8,658 nt of DNA from contig JARFRT010000008.1 of the NCBI GenBank assembly GCA_029287105.1, forward strand, positions 1-8,658. Reading direction: 5' to 3'. The first letter of the stretch is position 1. Each line of letters begins with the position of its first letter. Positions 1-7,686 of the stretch are shown here, piece after piece. The position numbers and the translations under genes were made by a program. This DNA comes from Akkermansiaceae bacterium (GTDB taxonomy: Bacteria > Verrucomicrobiota > Verrucomicrobiia > Verrucomicrobiales > Akkermansiaceae). The notes beneath the pieces were generated by a model. That model was not told the DNA's origin and did not search any database. It worked only from the letters and a program-made list of their open reading frames with translations.

Positions 1-31
1 ATTGATGGGTTGATTGATGAGTTAGTTGATT

Positions 32-63
32 GAGAGATTGAGAGATTGAGAGATTGAGAGATT
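32..63. repeat. Four perfect tandem copies of an 8-bp unit (GAGAGATT)
   Basis: The unit GAGAGATT occurs at 32-39, 40-47, 48-55 and 56-63 without a mismatch. The preceding bases 1-31 are a looser run of GATT/GATG-like words, so the array probably decayed or grew from the left. It lies about 50 bp beyond the mrdA stop codon in noncoding DNA and abuts the GGGGTA array on its right. Perfect short arrays like this expand and contract by replication slippage, so copy number may differ between strains. No function can be read from it. Confidence 0.9.
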
Positions 64-67
64 GGTA

Positions 68-104
68 GGGGTAGGGGGTAGGGGTAGGGGTAGGGGTAGG
101 GGTA
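68..104 (+). repeat. Telomere-like GGGGTA tandem array, potential G-quadruplex
   Basis: Six G-runs (68-71, 74-78, 81-84, 87-90, 93-96, 99-102) are separated by identical two-base TA spacers; the second run has five Gs and the others four. Four or more G-runs with very short loops is the classical pattern for a stable G-quadruplex on the plus strand, with a C-rich (i-motif-capable) complement. The array ends 8 bp before the mrdA stop codon (113-115). A transcript reading through mrdA would carry the C-rich form; the G-rich form would appear in DNA or in an antisense RNA. The repeat is seen directly; quadruplex folding is inferred. Confidence 0.92.
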
Positions 105-112
105 GCTGGGCG

Positions 113-2236
113 TTATTCCTCGATGATGATGGCTTTGGGAGCGGTTGAGCCCTCGGCGTCCGCTTCCTGTTTGATGGTGGGTTTGGGGATTCTTGGAGTT
201 GATAAACTGGCGATTGGCGGCGCCATGGGGATATCGGAAATTTCGTTACCGGTCTCACCGCCGTCCTCGTAGGCTATGTCGAGCAGGCCGCCTTGGTCGG
301 GGAGGTCGACTTTTTCGCGGACGATGAAGTCGCCGCGGGATTCCTTCATTTTCGAGAGTGGGAGTTTGAGGCCATCGTCGCGGGCGAAGAGCCCGCGCAG
401 GATCAGGTGGACGAGGGGGCCGGCGACGGTGCCTCCGTGGGCTCCGCGTTTGACGGCGACCACGACGACGTACTTGGGTTGGTCGTAGGGGGCGAAGGCG
501 ACGGTCCATGCGTCCTGGGATTTGACCCCCATATCAACGGTTTGGGCGGTGCCGGTCTTGGCGGCGACATCCCTGTCGGTGACGGAGGCGCGGCGCGCGG
601 TGCCACCCACTTGGTTGGCGGCCATCCACATGCCCTTGCGGATGCGTTCGAGATGTTCGGGTTTCAGTCCTTCCTGGAGGAGATTGACTTTGAGGTTGGG
701 TCGGTTTTGGACGAGCACGCCTTGGCGCGGGTGGATGACACGTTTGACGATACGTGGTTTGTAGTACTGGCCCCGGTTGGCGATGCTGGACACGACGGCG
801 GCCATTTGCAGTGGGCTGGTGGCGCTGTCGCTCTGGCCGATGGCCATCATACCGGTGATGGAGGGGGTGACGGACTCGCCCGGGCGCAGTTGCTGGCGCC
901 AGTAGCGGTTTCCAGGGATGAAGCCGGGCGACTCGGACGGCAGTTCAATGCCGGTTTTCTGGCCAAGACCCAGGAGTTGAAACGAGTTGAGCATCTTGTT
1001 GCTGCCAATCTCGTTGGCCAGCTTCATGAAGTAGCAGTTGCAGGACCGCTGGATGGATTCCTGGAGGCCGAGGGTGCCGTGGCCGCTTCGTTTCCAGCAT
1101 TTGATCTGGATATTCCCGTAGGCAACGTACCCGGGGCAGTTTTCGGAGTCATAGGCATGGCCGTGGATCGCGGCGGCGATGGCGGTGGGGAGCTTGGCGG
1201 TCGAGCCGGGGGTGAAGTTACTGATGGCGCGGTTAATGAGCGGCCGGGCTTTATTGGTGCGGTAGTTTTCCCACGCGGTGGGGTCGATGCTGGGCACGAA
1301 GTTGCTGGGGGTGAAATCCGGCACCGAGGCCATGGCGATGATTTCACCGGTGTTAGGGTCCATGACCACGGCCGCGGCGCGACCGACACGGCGCAGGGTA
1401 TTCTCGACGAGGCACTGCACGCGGGCGTCGATGGTCAGCTCGACACGGGAGCCGACATCGGGTTTGATGTAGTCGACCATCTGAAGCACCTCGCCTTTTT
1501 CATTTTTGAGCAAGGTCTTGATTCCTTCGTCTCCGGTGAGGTAGCTGTTCATGGTGGCCTCGACTCCTGCGATGCCTTGGCTGTCGCCGGTGTAGTGCTT
1601 GAATTTGCGTTTTTCCTCGGCGGAGATGGCTCCTTTTTCCCACTGCTTGACGTAGCCGAGGACGTGGGATGCGAGTGATCCGTAGAGATACTGTCGGCGC
1701 GGGCTGACCCGGATATCGACGCCGGGGAGTTCGAGGTTATGCTCGGCAAAGTGGGCAAATTGATCGTAGCTGAGGTCATCCCTGAAGGTGAACGGGACCA
1801 GACCGCGGTGGGTGATGTAGTGGGTATCGAGACTGCTGGCACGGTACTTTGTATCGAGATTATGCAGGGCGAGTTTGGGGCGCACCCATTTGTTGATGAT
1901 CTCGTGGGTTTTGATCTTTCTGAATTCTTTGACCTCGGGGTCGTCTTTTCCCTTGGTTTCGATCAGGTAGCGTTTGTAGTCGTCCCGTATTTCATCGAGA
2001 TCGAAGACGACTTCGTAGTTGCGCAGGTTGTGGGCGAGGATGACGCCGTGGCGGTCGGTGATGTCACCGCGGATGCCGGGTTCGCGGATGGTGACGGTGT
2101 AGTTCGAAGGAACCTGGTTGAGAAAGCGCGACCGTTCCTTGATTTGATATTGGTAGAGCCGCGACAGCAACGCACCGAACCCGATGATGATCAGGGCGGT
2201 GAGAAGGTAGAGTCTGAGGCGGTAGCGAGGTTCCAT
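113..2236 (-). CDS. mrdA: Penicillin-binding protein 2 (peptidoglycan DD-transpeptidase of the elongasome)
   Basis: This class B penicillin-binding protein of 707 aa crosslinks lateral-wall peptidoglycan in the periplasm and is the target of mecillinam-type beta-lactams. A single N-terminal membrane anchor spans about residues 8-28. The conserved dimerisation-domain motif RGDITDR is at 56-62. The transpeptidase domain has all three active-site motifs: STAK with nucleophile Ser345 and Lys348, SCN at 398-400, and KTG at 560-562. The enzyme should therefore be active. It is longer than typical PBP2 (about 630 aa). The excess is mainly a Pro/Ser/acidic low-complexity tail from about residue 620 to the end, ending in KAIIIEE. 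The ATG at 2236 begins just before the membrane anchor and follows mreD by 27 bp, making it the last gene of mreBCD-mrdA. No Shine-Dalgarno sequence precedes it. rodA does not follow within the window. Confidence 0.96.
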   Translation of the reverse strand: MEPRYRLRLYLLTALIIIGFGALLSRLYQYQIKERSRFLNQVPSNYTVTIREPGIRGDITDRHGVILAHNLRNYEVVFDLDEIRDDYKRYLIETKGKDDPEVKEFRKIKTHEIINKWVRPKLALHNLDTKYRASSLDTHYITHRGLVPFTFRDDLSYDQFAHFAEHNLELPGVDIRVSPRRQYLYGSLASHVLGYVKQWEKGAISAEEKRKFKHYTGDSQGIAGVEATMNSYLTGDEGIKTLLKNEKGEVLQMVDYIKPDVGSRVELTIDARVQCLVENTLRRVGRAAAVVMDPNTGEIIAMASVPDFTPSNFVPSIDPTAWENYRTNKARPLINRAISNFTPGSTAKLPTAIAAAIHGHAYDSENCPGYVAYGNIQIKCWKRSGHGTLGLQESIQRSCNCYFMKLANEIGSNKMLNSFQLLGLGQKTGIELPSESPGFIPGNRYWRQQLRPGESVTPSITGMMAIGQSDSATSPLQMAAVVSSIANRGQYYKPRIVKRVIHPRQGVLVQNRPNLKVNLLQEGLKPEHLERIRKGMWMAANQVGGTARRASVTDRDVAAKTGTAQTVDMGVKSQDAWTVAFAPYDQPKYVVVVAVKRGAHGGTVAGPLVHLILRGLFARDDGLKLPLSKMKESRGDFIVREKVDLPDQGGLLDIAYEDGGETGNEISDIPMAPPIASLSTPRIPKPTIKQEADAEGSTAPKAIIIEE

Positions 2237-2263
2237 GGTTTTGGAGTCGGGGAGTCGGGAAGA

Positions 2264-2851
2264 TTAGTCGAGGTAGCGGGCTTTGCTTTTCAGGCCGTCG
2301 TATCGGATGGTGTGGTGGCAGGCTGAGGCGAGTTGGAAGATGAGCCAGAAGATGAGTGGGGAGAAAAGCATGGTGAGTGCGCTGGTGAGATAGATGCGAT
2401 AGAAGGCGGTCGGGGGGAAGACGAAGTCACCGCGGACGAAGTTGATGAGAAGATACTCGGCAAACAGGTAAAGGAAAATGGCGATCCCTGCGAGCAAGGA
2501 TGAGATGTGCCACTTGCCCTTGCGGAAGAGGGGTTGGATTCCCTGCATGAGCAGGCCCATCAGGGCGTAGAGAATGATACTATAGCCGAAGCGAAGGGAT
2601 TCAACCGGGTTGGTGTAGACTTCGGGGTCGCCGCCATGGGGGCCGAGGGCGTGTTGCGCGTCCCAGAGGAAGCCACAGATGAAGGCGAGGAGGAGCATCG
2701 TGGCGAAGTCGACGCTTACGGCGGCGCAGAGGAAGACCAGGGGAAGGATAAGCACCCGCGCGCCGTGCAATCCGGAGATCGCGGGCAGAAACTGCTGAAC
2801 CATGCAGGCGGCAAGGGTCAGGAGTATAACGCTGATGGTGTACTTGATCAC
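2264..2851 (-). CDS. mreD: Rod shape-determining protein MreD
   Basis: An integral inner-membrane protein of 195 aa that works with MreC and MreB in the elongasome. Hydrophobic stretches lie at about residues 4-25, 31-65 (room for two helices), 88-109, 117-138 and 149-174, giving five to six membrane helices. The C-terminal tail is basic. MreD is poorly conserved in sequence, so the call rests on the helix pattern plus its position between mreC and mrdA. At 195 aa it is somewhat longer than the usual 160-170. The start is GTG at 2851, 13 bp after the mreC stop; no Shine-Dalgarno sequence is visible, so translation is probably coupled to mreC. An ATG at codon 17 falls inside the first helix and is a worse choice. 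Confidence 0.9.
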   Translation of the reverse strand: MIKYTISVILLTLAACMVQQFLPAISGLHGARVLILPLVFLCAAVSVDFATMLLLAFICGFLWDAQHALGPHGGDPEVYTNPVESLRFGYSIILYALMGLLMQGIQPLFRKGKWHISSLLAGIAIFLYLFAEYLLINFVRGDFVFPPTAFYRIYLTSALTMLFSPLIFWLIFQLASACHHTIRYDGLKSKARYLD

Positions 2852-2864
2852 TTTTTAGGTCAGG

Positions 2865-3683
2865 CTAGCGGGAGGACTCGGGGGAGTTCGGGATTTTGAC
2901 GAACACCGTGTGTAGTGCTGCAAAGTCCACCGCTGGCTTGACAAGAGCATCCCCGGACAAAGGTCCGGATTCGAATGACTCGATTGTGCCAAGAAGGATG
3001 TCTGCAGGAAAGAGGCCTCCCCGACCGGTGGTAAATACCAGCATGCCGGGTTTGATTTTGGCGTCTTTCGACAGGAAACGCAGGCGGAGAGATGGGGTGT
3101 CTCCGGTCTGGCCTCGTTGTCCGCTGAGAATTCCCACTTCCGGTGTGCCGTCAACTTTCGCTGATACCTGGCAATTTTCATCGGTGAGTAGGATAACGGT
3201 GGATGTGTTCACTGAGGGTGCGTCGACCTTGCCAACCAGTCCCTCGGGAGAGAGGACCGGCAGTTGCACGCCGACGCCTTGTTGTTCGCCACGGTTGATG
3301 GTGACAGTTTGCCACCAGGTGGAAGGCTGGCGGCGGATGATTTTTGACGCGAGAACATGAAAGGGGGCTTCCTGCTGGAACTTGAGTGCCTGGTTGAGTC
3401 GGGCATTTTCCAGCTCGAGTTTGCGCAGGTAGGCGACTTCGATGCGTTTTTTATCGAGTTCCTCTTTGGCGAGGTTGTATTTGACCTCCCATTGCTTGGA
3501 GTGTTCGACCTCCTTGATGAACTCGGACGCGGTGGTTTCCAGGCCGGAGCCACCGGTGATAAACGGGCTGATGGCACGGTAGACGGTTTTTTGAATGCCA
3601 CGCACGGACTGCTCGCTACGCGTGAGTGCCCAGATGGCACCCATGATAAAGAGTAGGAGAGCAATGAGATTCTGCGGCTTCAT
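2865..3683 (-). CDS. mreC: Rod shape-determining protein MreC
   Basis: A bitopic inner-membrane protein (272 aa from this start) whose periplasmic part oligomerises and scaffolds PBP2 with MreB and MreD. A transmembrane anchor spans residues 5-21. A charged heptad-like coiled coil covers about 52-105 (many E, K and L), followed by the beta-domain. Family-typical segments are present: the NRGEQQGV region at about 130, GLVGKV at 148-153, FTTGRGGLFP at 217-226 (the MreC TSGxGGxFP-like motif), and VKPAVDF near the C-terminus. I chose ATG 3683 because it places the membrane anchor directly after MKPQ. An in-frame TTG at 3704 would add seven residues and cannot be excluded. The gap to the mreB stop is 48 bp (27 bp with TTG). 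No Shine-Dalgarno sequence is evident at either start. Confidence 0.95.
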   Translation of the reverse strand: MKPQNLIALLLFIMGAIWALTRSEQSVRGIQKTVYRAISPFITGGSGLETTASEFIKEVEHSKQWEVKYNLAKEELDKKRIEVAYLRKLELENARLNQALKFQQEAPFHVLASKIIRRQPSTWWQTVTINRGEQQGVGVQLPVLSPEGLVGKVDAPSVNTSTVILLTDENCQVSAKVDGTPEVGILSGQRGQTGDTPSLRLRFLSKDAKIKPGMLVFTTGRGGLFPADILLGTIESFESGPLSGDALVKPAVDFAALHTVFVKIPNSPESSR

Positions 3684-3731
3684 AGCGTCCGGGAATGCAT
3701 GCAACTGGGGTCAGCTGCGGGGATTGCGGGT

Positions 3732-4763
3732 CTATCGTGCTTCCGCGCTGGTGACGCGGCGGAGGAAGGCGATCTCGGAGAGGACTTTTCCCGTTCCTTC
3801 GGCGACGGCGCTGAGGGGGTCCTCGGCAACGTGGACGGGGAGTCCGGTTTCTTCGCGCAGGAGTTTGTCCAGGCCTCGAAGCAGGGCTCCACCACCGGCG
3901 AGCACGATGCCACGATCGACGAGGTCGGCGGCGAGTTCGGGCGGGCAGCGTTCGAGGGTGGTGCGCACTGCGTCGACGATGGTGCTGAGGGGGTCGGACA
4001 TGGCGTCACGAATTTCCTGGGAGGTGATGGTGATGGTTTTCGGGAGGCCGGCCACGAGGTCGCGTCCTTTGACCTCCATGTTGTTTTCCTTCGGGAGTGG
4101 CGCGGCCGAGCCGAGGCGGATTTTAATCTCCTCGGCGGTACGCTCACCGATCATGAGGTTGTAGGCGCGCTTCATGTATTGGATGATGGCTTCATCAAGC
4201 TCATCACCGGCGGTTCTGACGCTACGGCTGTAGACAATCCCGGAGAGCGAGATCAGGGCGACCTCGGTGGTGCCTCCACCGATATCGACGATCATGTTGC
4301 CGGCAGCGTCTTGGACGGGGAGTCCGACGCCGATGGCGGCTGCCATCGGTTCTTCGATGAGATAGACTTCGCGGGCGCCCGCTTGTTCCGCGGATTCGCG
4401 GACGGCGCGGCGTTCGACCTCGGTGATGCCCGAGGGCACGGCGATGACGACCCGTGGGTTGGAGCGGCGGCGGCCATTATTGACCTTGCGGATGAAGTGG
4501 CGAAGCATGGCCTCAGTGACTTCGAAATCGGCGATCACGCCGTCCCTGAGCGGGCGGATGGCGACGATATTGCCGGGTGTGCGGCCGAGCATCCGCTTGG
4601 CGTCATCGCCAACGGCGAGCACTTCGTTGGTGCCGGAGTTGATAGCGACAACGGAAGGCTCACGCAAGACGATGCCGTGATCCTTGACGTAGACGAGAGT
4701 ATTGGCGGTTCCGAGGTCGATGCCGATGTCGTTTGATTTAAAGGAAAAGAATTTTTTGAACAT
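3732..4763 (-). CDS. mreB: Rod shape-determining protein MreB (bacterial actin homologue)
   Basis: A cytoplasmic actin-like ATPase, 343 aa, the normal length for MreB. It polymerises under the inner membrane and directs lateral wall synthesis. Nucleotide-binding signatures are clear: phosphate-1 DLGTANT (16-22), the IEEPMAAAIG segment (137-146), phosphate-2 DIGGGTTEV (160-168) and the adenosine motif GIVLAGGGALLRGLD (285-299). The N-terminal MFKKFFSF resembles the short amphipathic or hydrophobic membrane-binding start of Gram-negative MreB. ATG 4763 was chosen for that reason. The frame stays open upstream to a GTG at 4874, but the 37 extra codons look nothing like MreB. The leader just before the ATG is AT-rich and has no Shine-Dalgarno sequence. 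It is the first gene of the operon, with a candidate promoter at 4919-4947. Confidence 0.98.
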   Translation of the reverse strand: MFKKFFSFKSNDIGIDLGTANTLVYVKDHGIVLREPSVVAINSGTNEVLAVGDDAKRMLGRTPGNIVAIRPLRDGVIADFEVTEAMLRHFIRKVNNGRRRSNPRVVIAVPSGITEVERRAVRESAEQAGAREVYLIEEPMAAAIGVGLPVQDAAGNMIVDIGGGTTEVALISLSGIVYSRSVRTAGDELDEAIIQYMKRAYNLMIGERTAEEIKIRLGSAAPLPKENNMEVKGRDLVAGLPKTITITSQEIRDAMSDPLSTIVDAVRTTLERCPPELAADLVDRGIVLAGGGALLRGLDKLLREETGLPVHVAEDPLSAVAEGTGKVLSEIAFLRRVTSAEAR

Positions 4764-4883
4764 GTGAAACTTGTTGTAAATAGTTTGTTTTGAAGGAGTT
4801 ATGATTAATGGGCCCCGGGTAATGGCGACTGGCTTACTCCGTCGGAGGTCGTTTCCTCGAGGCGACAGCACCACTACCCGATG

Positions 4884-4904
4884 GGAACGGCTGAGAGCGG
4901 TTCC
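4884..4904 (-). other. Imperfect inverted repeat in the mreB leader (possible 5' mRNA hairpin)
   Basis: The arms GGAAC (4884-4888) and GTTCC (4900-4904) pair over 5 bp. After one mismatch, GCT (4890-4892) and AGC (4896-4898) add 3 bp, leaving a 3-base loop. If transcription starts about 7 bases past the candidate -10 box, this hairpin would sit close to the 5' end of the mreB mRNA. In other bacteria 5'-terminal stems can protect transcripts from decay; that role here is inference. Chance occurrence is possible. Confidence 0.3.
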
Positions 4905-4918
4905 GCAAATGGTGGGTG

Positions 4919-4947
4919 ACTATTCAGCCTAACCCCGCCAAGGTCAA
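4919..4947 (-). promoter_or_regulatory. Candidate sigma-70-type promoter for the mreBCD-mrdA operon
   Basis: Read on the minus strand, TTGACC (4947-4942) matches five of six positions of the -35 consensus. A 17-base spacer follows, then AATAGT (4924-4919), matching four of six positions of the -10 consensus. It points toward mreB and would give an untranslated leader of roughly 150 bases. It is the only reasonable promoter match seen in the 243-bp gap between mreB and the upstream gene. The rest of the gap, 4764-4918, shows small inverted repeats and an AT-rich stretch next to the mreB ATG. Confidence 0.45.
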
Positions 4948-4971
4948 GAGGTAAGACACGGAATGCCTTGG

Positions 4972-5009
4972 AAAATGAGACTATGGCCGGGGGCTTGGCC
5001 GGGAGCTCA
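4972..5009 (-). terminator. Weak terminator candidate after the 5007-5507 gene
   Basis: On the minus strand a two-part hairpin can form starting in the stop codon: TGAG pairs with CTCA (5009-5006 with 4979-4976), and inside it GGCC pairs with GGCC (5000-4997 with 4988-4985). A TTTT run (4975-4972) follows. Both stems are only 4 bp with an internal loop, so stability is doubtful. Its location between the stop codon and the candidate mreB promoter is where a terminator would be expected. Confidence 0.22.
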
Positions 5010-5507
5010 GGAAAGCTTCAACCGTGCATCGTTGGCCAGGGTTTCGGTGAGCCCGGTCCAGCCGTCGGGAGTCTGCAGGTTGAAGGTGTGGAGGTAGAGG
5101 GTGACGAGGGCGGGGTCGTTTTTCTCAAGAAGAGCGTCGACGGCGGTCTGAAGCTTGTCGGTATCGAGGGTTTCCGGCAGTTCATTTTCGACCTGGCCCT
5201 TGCCGTCGTGGGGGATTTCCAGGGCGTCACAGAAGGTGACCAGCAGGGATTCTTGTCCCCTCATGAAATAGACCTGGAGCAGGTGTTCGGCGATCATGCC
5301 GCTGGTTTTGAGTTTCAGGGTTTTGTGCATCCACTCGATTTGTTCGCCGGCGGGTTTTTTCTGCAGGTAGGCGAGGCGGAGTTTGCGGTTGGTGGCGAGG
5401 CTGCCGAGGGCGGTTTTGTAGAGTTCGCGATCGGTCTCGCGCATCCACATGAACATATCGGAGACAATGGAGGGTTTGACGTTTTGGAAAAGTTCGTAGG
5501 CTTGCAT
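5007..5507 (-). CDS. Unrecognised soluble, probably all-helical protein
   Basis: A 166-aa protein that I do not recognise. It has no signal peptide, membrane segment, cysteine cluster or known nucleotide-binding motif. The composition suggests a compact alpha-helical fold: amphipathic helices at about residues 26-50 (rich in R, K and L), 55-85, 85-97 and 117-140, with an acidic linker ENELPETLDTDK at about 107-118. Aromatic and Met residues cluster near the N-terminus (MFMWMRE at 18-24). The start is ATG 5507, 40 bp after the tyrS stop. The frame stays open upstream into tyrS, but those 29 codons overlap the tyrS 3' end and look random. No Shine-Dalgarno sequence is seen; the 40-bp leader is nearly free of G on the coding strand. 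It is probably co-transcribed with tyrS, which hints at, but does not prove, a housekeeping role. Confidence 0.8.
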   Translation of the reverse strand: MQAYELFQNVKPSIVSDMFMWMRETDRELYKTALGSLATNRKLRLAYLQKKPAGEQIEWMHKTLKLKTSGMIAEHLLQVYFMRGQESLLVTFCDALEIPHDGKGQVENELPETLDTDKLQTAVDALLEKNDPALVTLYLHTFNLQTPDGWTGLTETLANDARLKLS

Positions 5508-5547
5508 GGTCAAGTGGGTGTTGGTGATTAGGGGATGCTGTTTTTTG

Positions 5548-6732
<1,185 letters not shown>

Positions 6733-6821
6733 GGCGCGCGGAGGGTGGAGTGATCGGGGGCGTGTGTCGAGTCGGAAGATGGGACTTTACGCGGGGTGAC
6801 GGGGTGGGGTAGGATGGCCGC

Positions 6822-7415
6822 GTGGAAGATTCGTCATCACCTTATCAAGTATCGCAGAGCGGGATGTCCCCGGTGGCCGTGCCCAGCGGACCACCCGTGG
6901 TTCCGACGGCGGTGCCGAAGGTTTTTGGCATTATCAACATTGTTTATGCCTGTTTGGGAATGATGATGGGTTTGGTGGGTGTGGGGGCCATGTTTGCAAT
7001 GAAGGCCATGATGGGGCGGGCCGGGGGCGAGGTGAAGGAGGCTAAGATGTTTGTTGAAGCCTTCGATGACCTGATGATTTACTCCTATATCGACGCCGCT
7101 TTCAAAGTGGTGTTGGGGTTGGTTTTACTGGCGGCTGGAATCGGCTTGCTGAAAAAGAAGATGTGGGGGCAGCGGCTGTGTCTTTTCTGGGCGGTTGGGC
7201 GGATGGTGGTCGCGGTTGGGATGGTGCTGTTGACGCTTCGACCGACCCGTGAATTCCAGGAGAAAGTCAACCAGATGGGAGGTGAGCAGCAGGAGCAGTT
7301 TCAGCAAATGGCTCAAGGTGTCGGTAGTGTCATGGGGATCGTTTTCATCAGCATCTACCCGGTGTTGTGTCTTGTTTTTCTGACGAAAAAGACGGTGAGG
7401 GACAGCCTGTCCTAG
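6822..7415 (+). CDS. Unrecognised four-helix membrane protein
   Basis: A 197-aa protein of unknown function. After a Pro/Ser/Val-rich cytosolic-looking N-terminus (residues 1-32) come hydrophobic segments at about 34-60, 88-110, 118-139 and 167-187, giving four membrane helices. Between helices 1 and 2 is a short Gly/Lys/Glu loop, and between 3 and 4 a Gln/Glu-rich loop (QMGGEQQEQFQQ, about 151-162). The C-terminus is basic. This layout resembles the small uncharacterised DUF-type membrane proteins common in Planctomycetota and Verrucomicrobiota, but I cannot name a family. The start is GTG 6822, with AGGA at 6811-6814 as a reasonable ribosome binding site and an in-frame stop at 6810. An ATG at codon 15 is the alternative. 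It is transcribed divergently from tyrS and appears to be a single-gene unit, followed by a terminator candidate. Confidence 0.82.
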   Translation: MEDSSSPYQVSQSGMSPVAVPSGPPVVPTAVPKVFGIINIVYACLGMMMGLVGVGAMFAMKAMMGRAGGEVKEAKMFVEAFDDLMIYSYIDAAFKVVLGLVLLAAGIGLLKKKMWGQRLCLFWAVGRMVVAVGMVLLTLRPTREFQEKVNQMGGEQQEQFQQMAQGVGSVMGIVFISIYPVLCLVFLTKKTVRDSLS

Positions 7416-7418
7416 CGT

Positions 7419-7465
7419 GGTCGGGGTGGATTTGTACGCATTTTTACCCCGATCCCCTCATTTTT
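7419..7465 (+). terminator. Candidate intrinsic terminator after the membrane-protein gene
   Basis: Bases 7419-7427 (GG TCGGGGT) pair with 7446-7454 (ACCCCGA TC), forming a 9-bp stem with one G-U pair and an 18-base loop. A TTTTT run at 7461-7465 follows after six bases. It begins four bases after the stop codon. The large loop and the spacing before the T-run make it a moderate rather than a strong terminator. Confidence 0.4.
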
Positions 7466-7531
7466 GGCTTTGCAAGGTGCGGTTAATACCTTATTCCCGC
7501 GCCGCGACCCTTCGCGTGAGGGGATTGTAAT

Positions 7532-7607
7532 GGTGACTGTAGCTCAGGGGTAGAGCCCCGGATTGTGATTCCGGTTGTCGCGGGTTCAAATCCCGTCAGT
7601 CACCCCA
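7532..7607 (+). tRNA. tRNA-His (anticodon GTG)
   Basis: A complete cloverleaf is visible. The acceptor GTGACTG (7533-7539) pairs with CAGTCAC (7597-7603). The D stem GCTC/GAGC is at 7542-7545 and 7553-7556. The anticodon stem CCGGA/TCCGG encloses loop TTGTGAT with anticodon GTG at 7565-7567, reading CAC and CAU. The variable loop has 5 bases, and the T stem GCGGG/CCCGT encloses TTCAAAT. The histidine identity element is encoded: G-1 at 7532 opposite the discriminator C73 at 7604. CCA is also encoded (7605-7607). No convincing promoter was found in the 116 bp upstream. A small TTTCCC/GGGAAA hairpin at 7618-7634 lies downstream but lacks a good T-run. Confidence 0.97.
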
Positions 7608-7686
7608 TTTTTCCTTCTTTCCCTCTCGGGGAAATTTGCTAGATTGGGCCCCAACGGGCGCTGGGACGTCTGAATGAGAATATCTT

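Noticed and set aside
28..104. Possible CRISPR-like array
   Set aside because: The units are 6-8 bp without unique spacers, and no cas genes are present; these are simple tandem repeats.
22..258. 78-codon minus-strand frame running through the repeats, encoding a Pro-Leu repeat tail
   Set aside because: It is an alternative frame of the mrdA 3' end that happens to stay open through the repeats. No slippery site was seen, and the repeats lie outside the mrdA reading frame, so phase variation of PBP2 is not supported.
293..1678. 461-codon open frame on the plus strand opposite mrdA
   Set aside because: It lies wholly antisense to mrdA, which has all its catalytic motifs. The translation is Gly/Asp/Val-rich without recognisable motifs, as expected from the complement of a GC-rich gene.
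2243..2258. Tandem GGAGTCGG duplication between mreD and mrdA
   Set aside because: Only two 8-bp copies in a 27-bp gap; too short to claim a regulatory function.
3699..4736. 345-codon open frame on the plus strand opposite mreB, and a 195-codon one at 1739-2326
   Set aside because: Both are antisense shadows with low-complexity Asp/Gly/Val-rich translations and no ribosome binding site or family motif; the genes opposite them are certain.
4764..4874. In-frame 37-codon N-terminal extension of mreB from a GTG
   Set aside because: MreB proteins start at or near MFKKFFSF. The extension has no resemblance to the family and covers the leader.
7466..7500. Possible promoter for tRNA-His
   Set aside because: The best -35/-10 pairings match only about 4/6 and 3/6 of the consensus; too weak to list as a feature.
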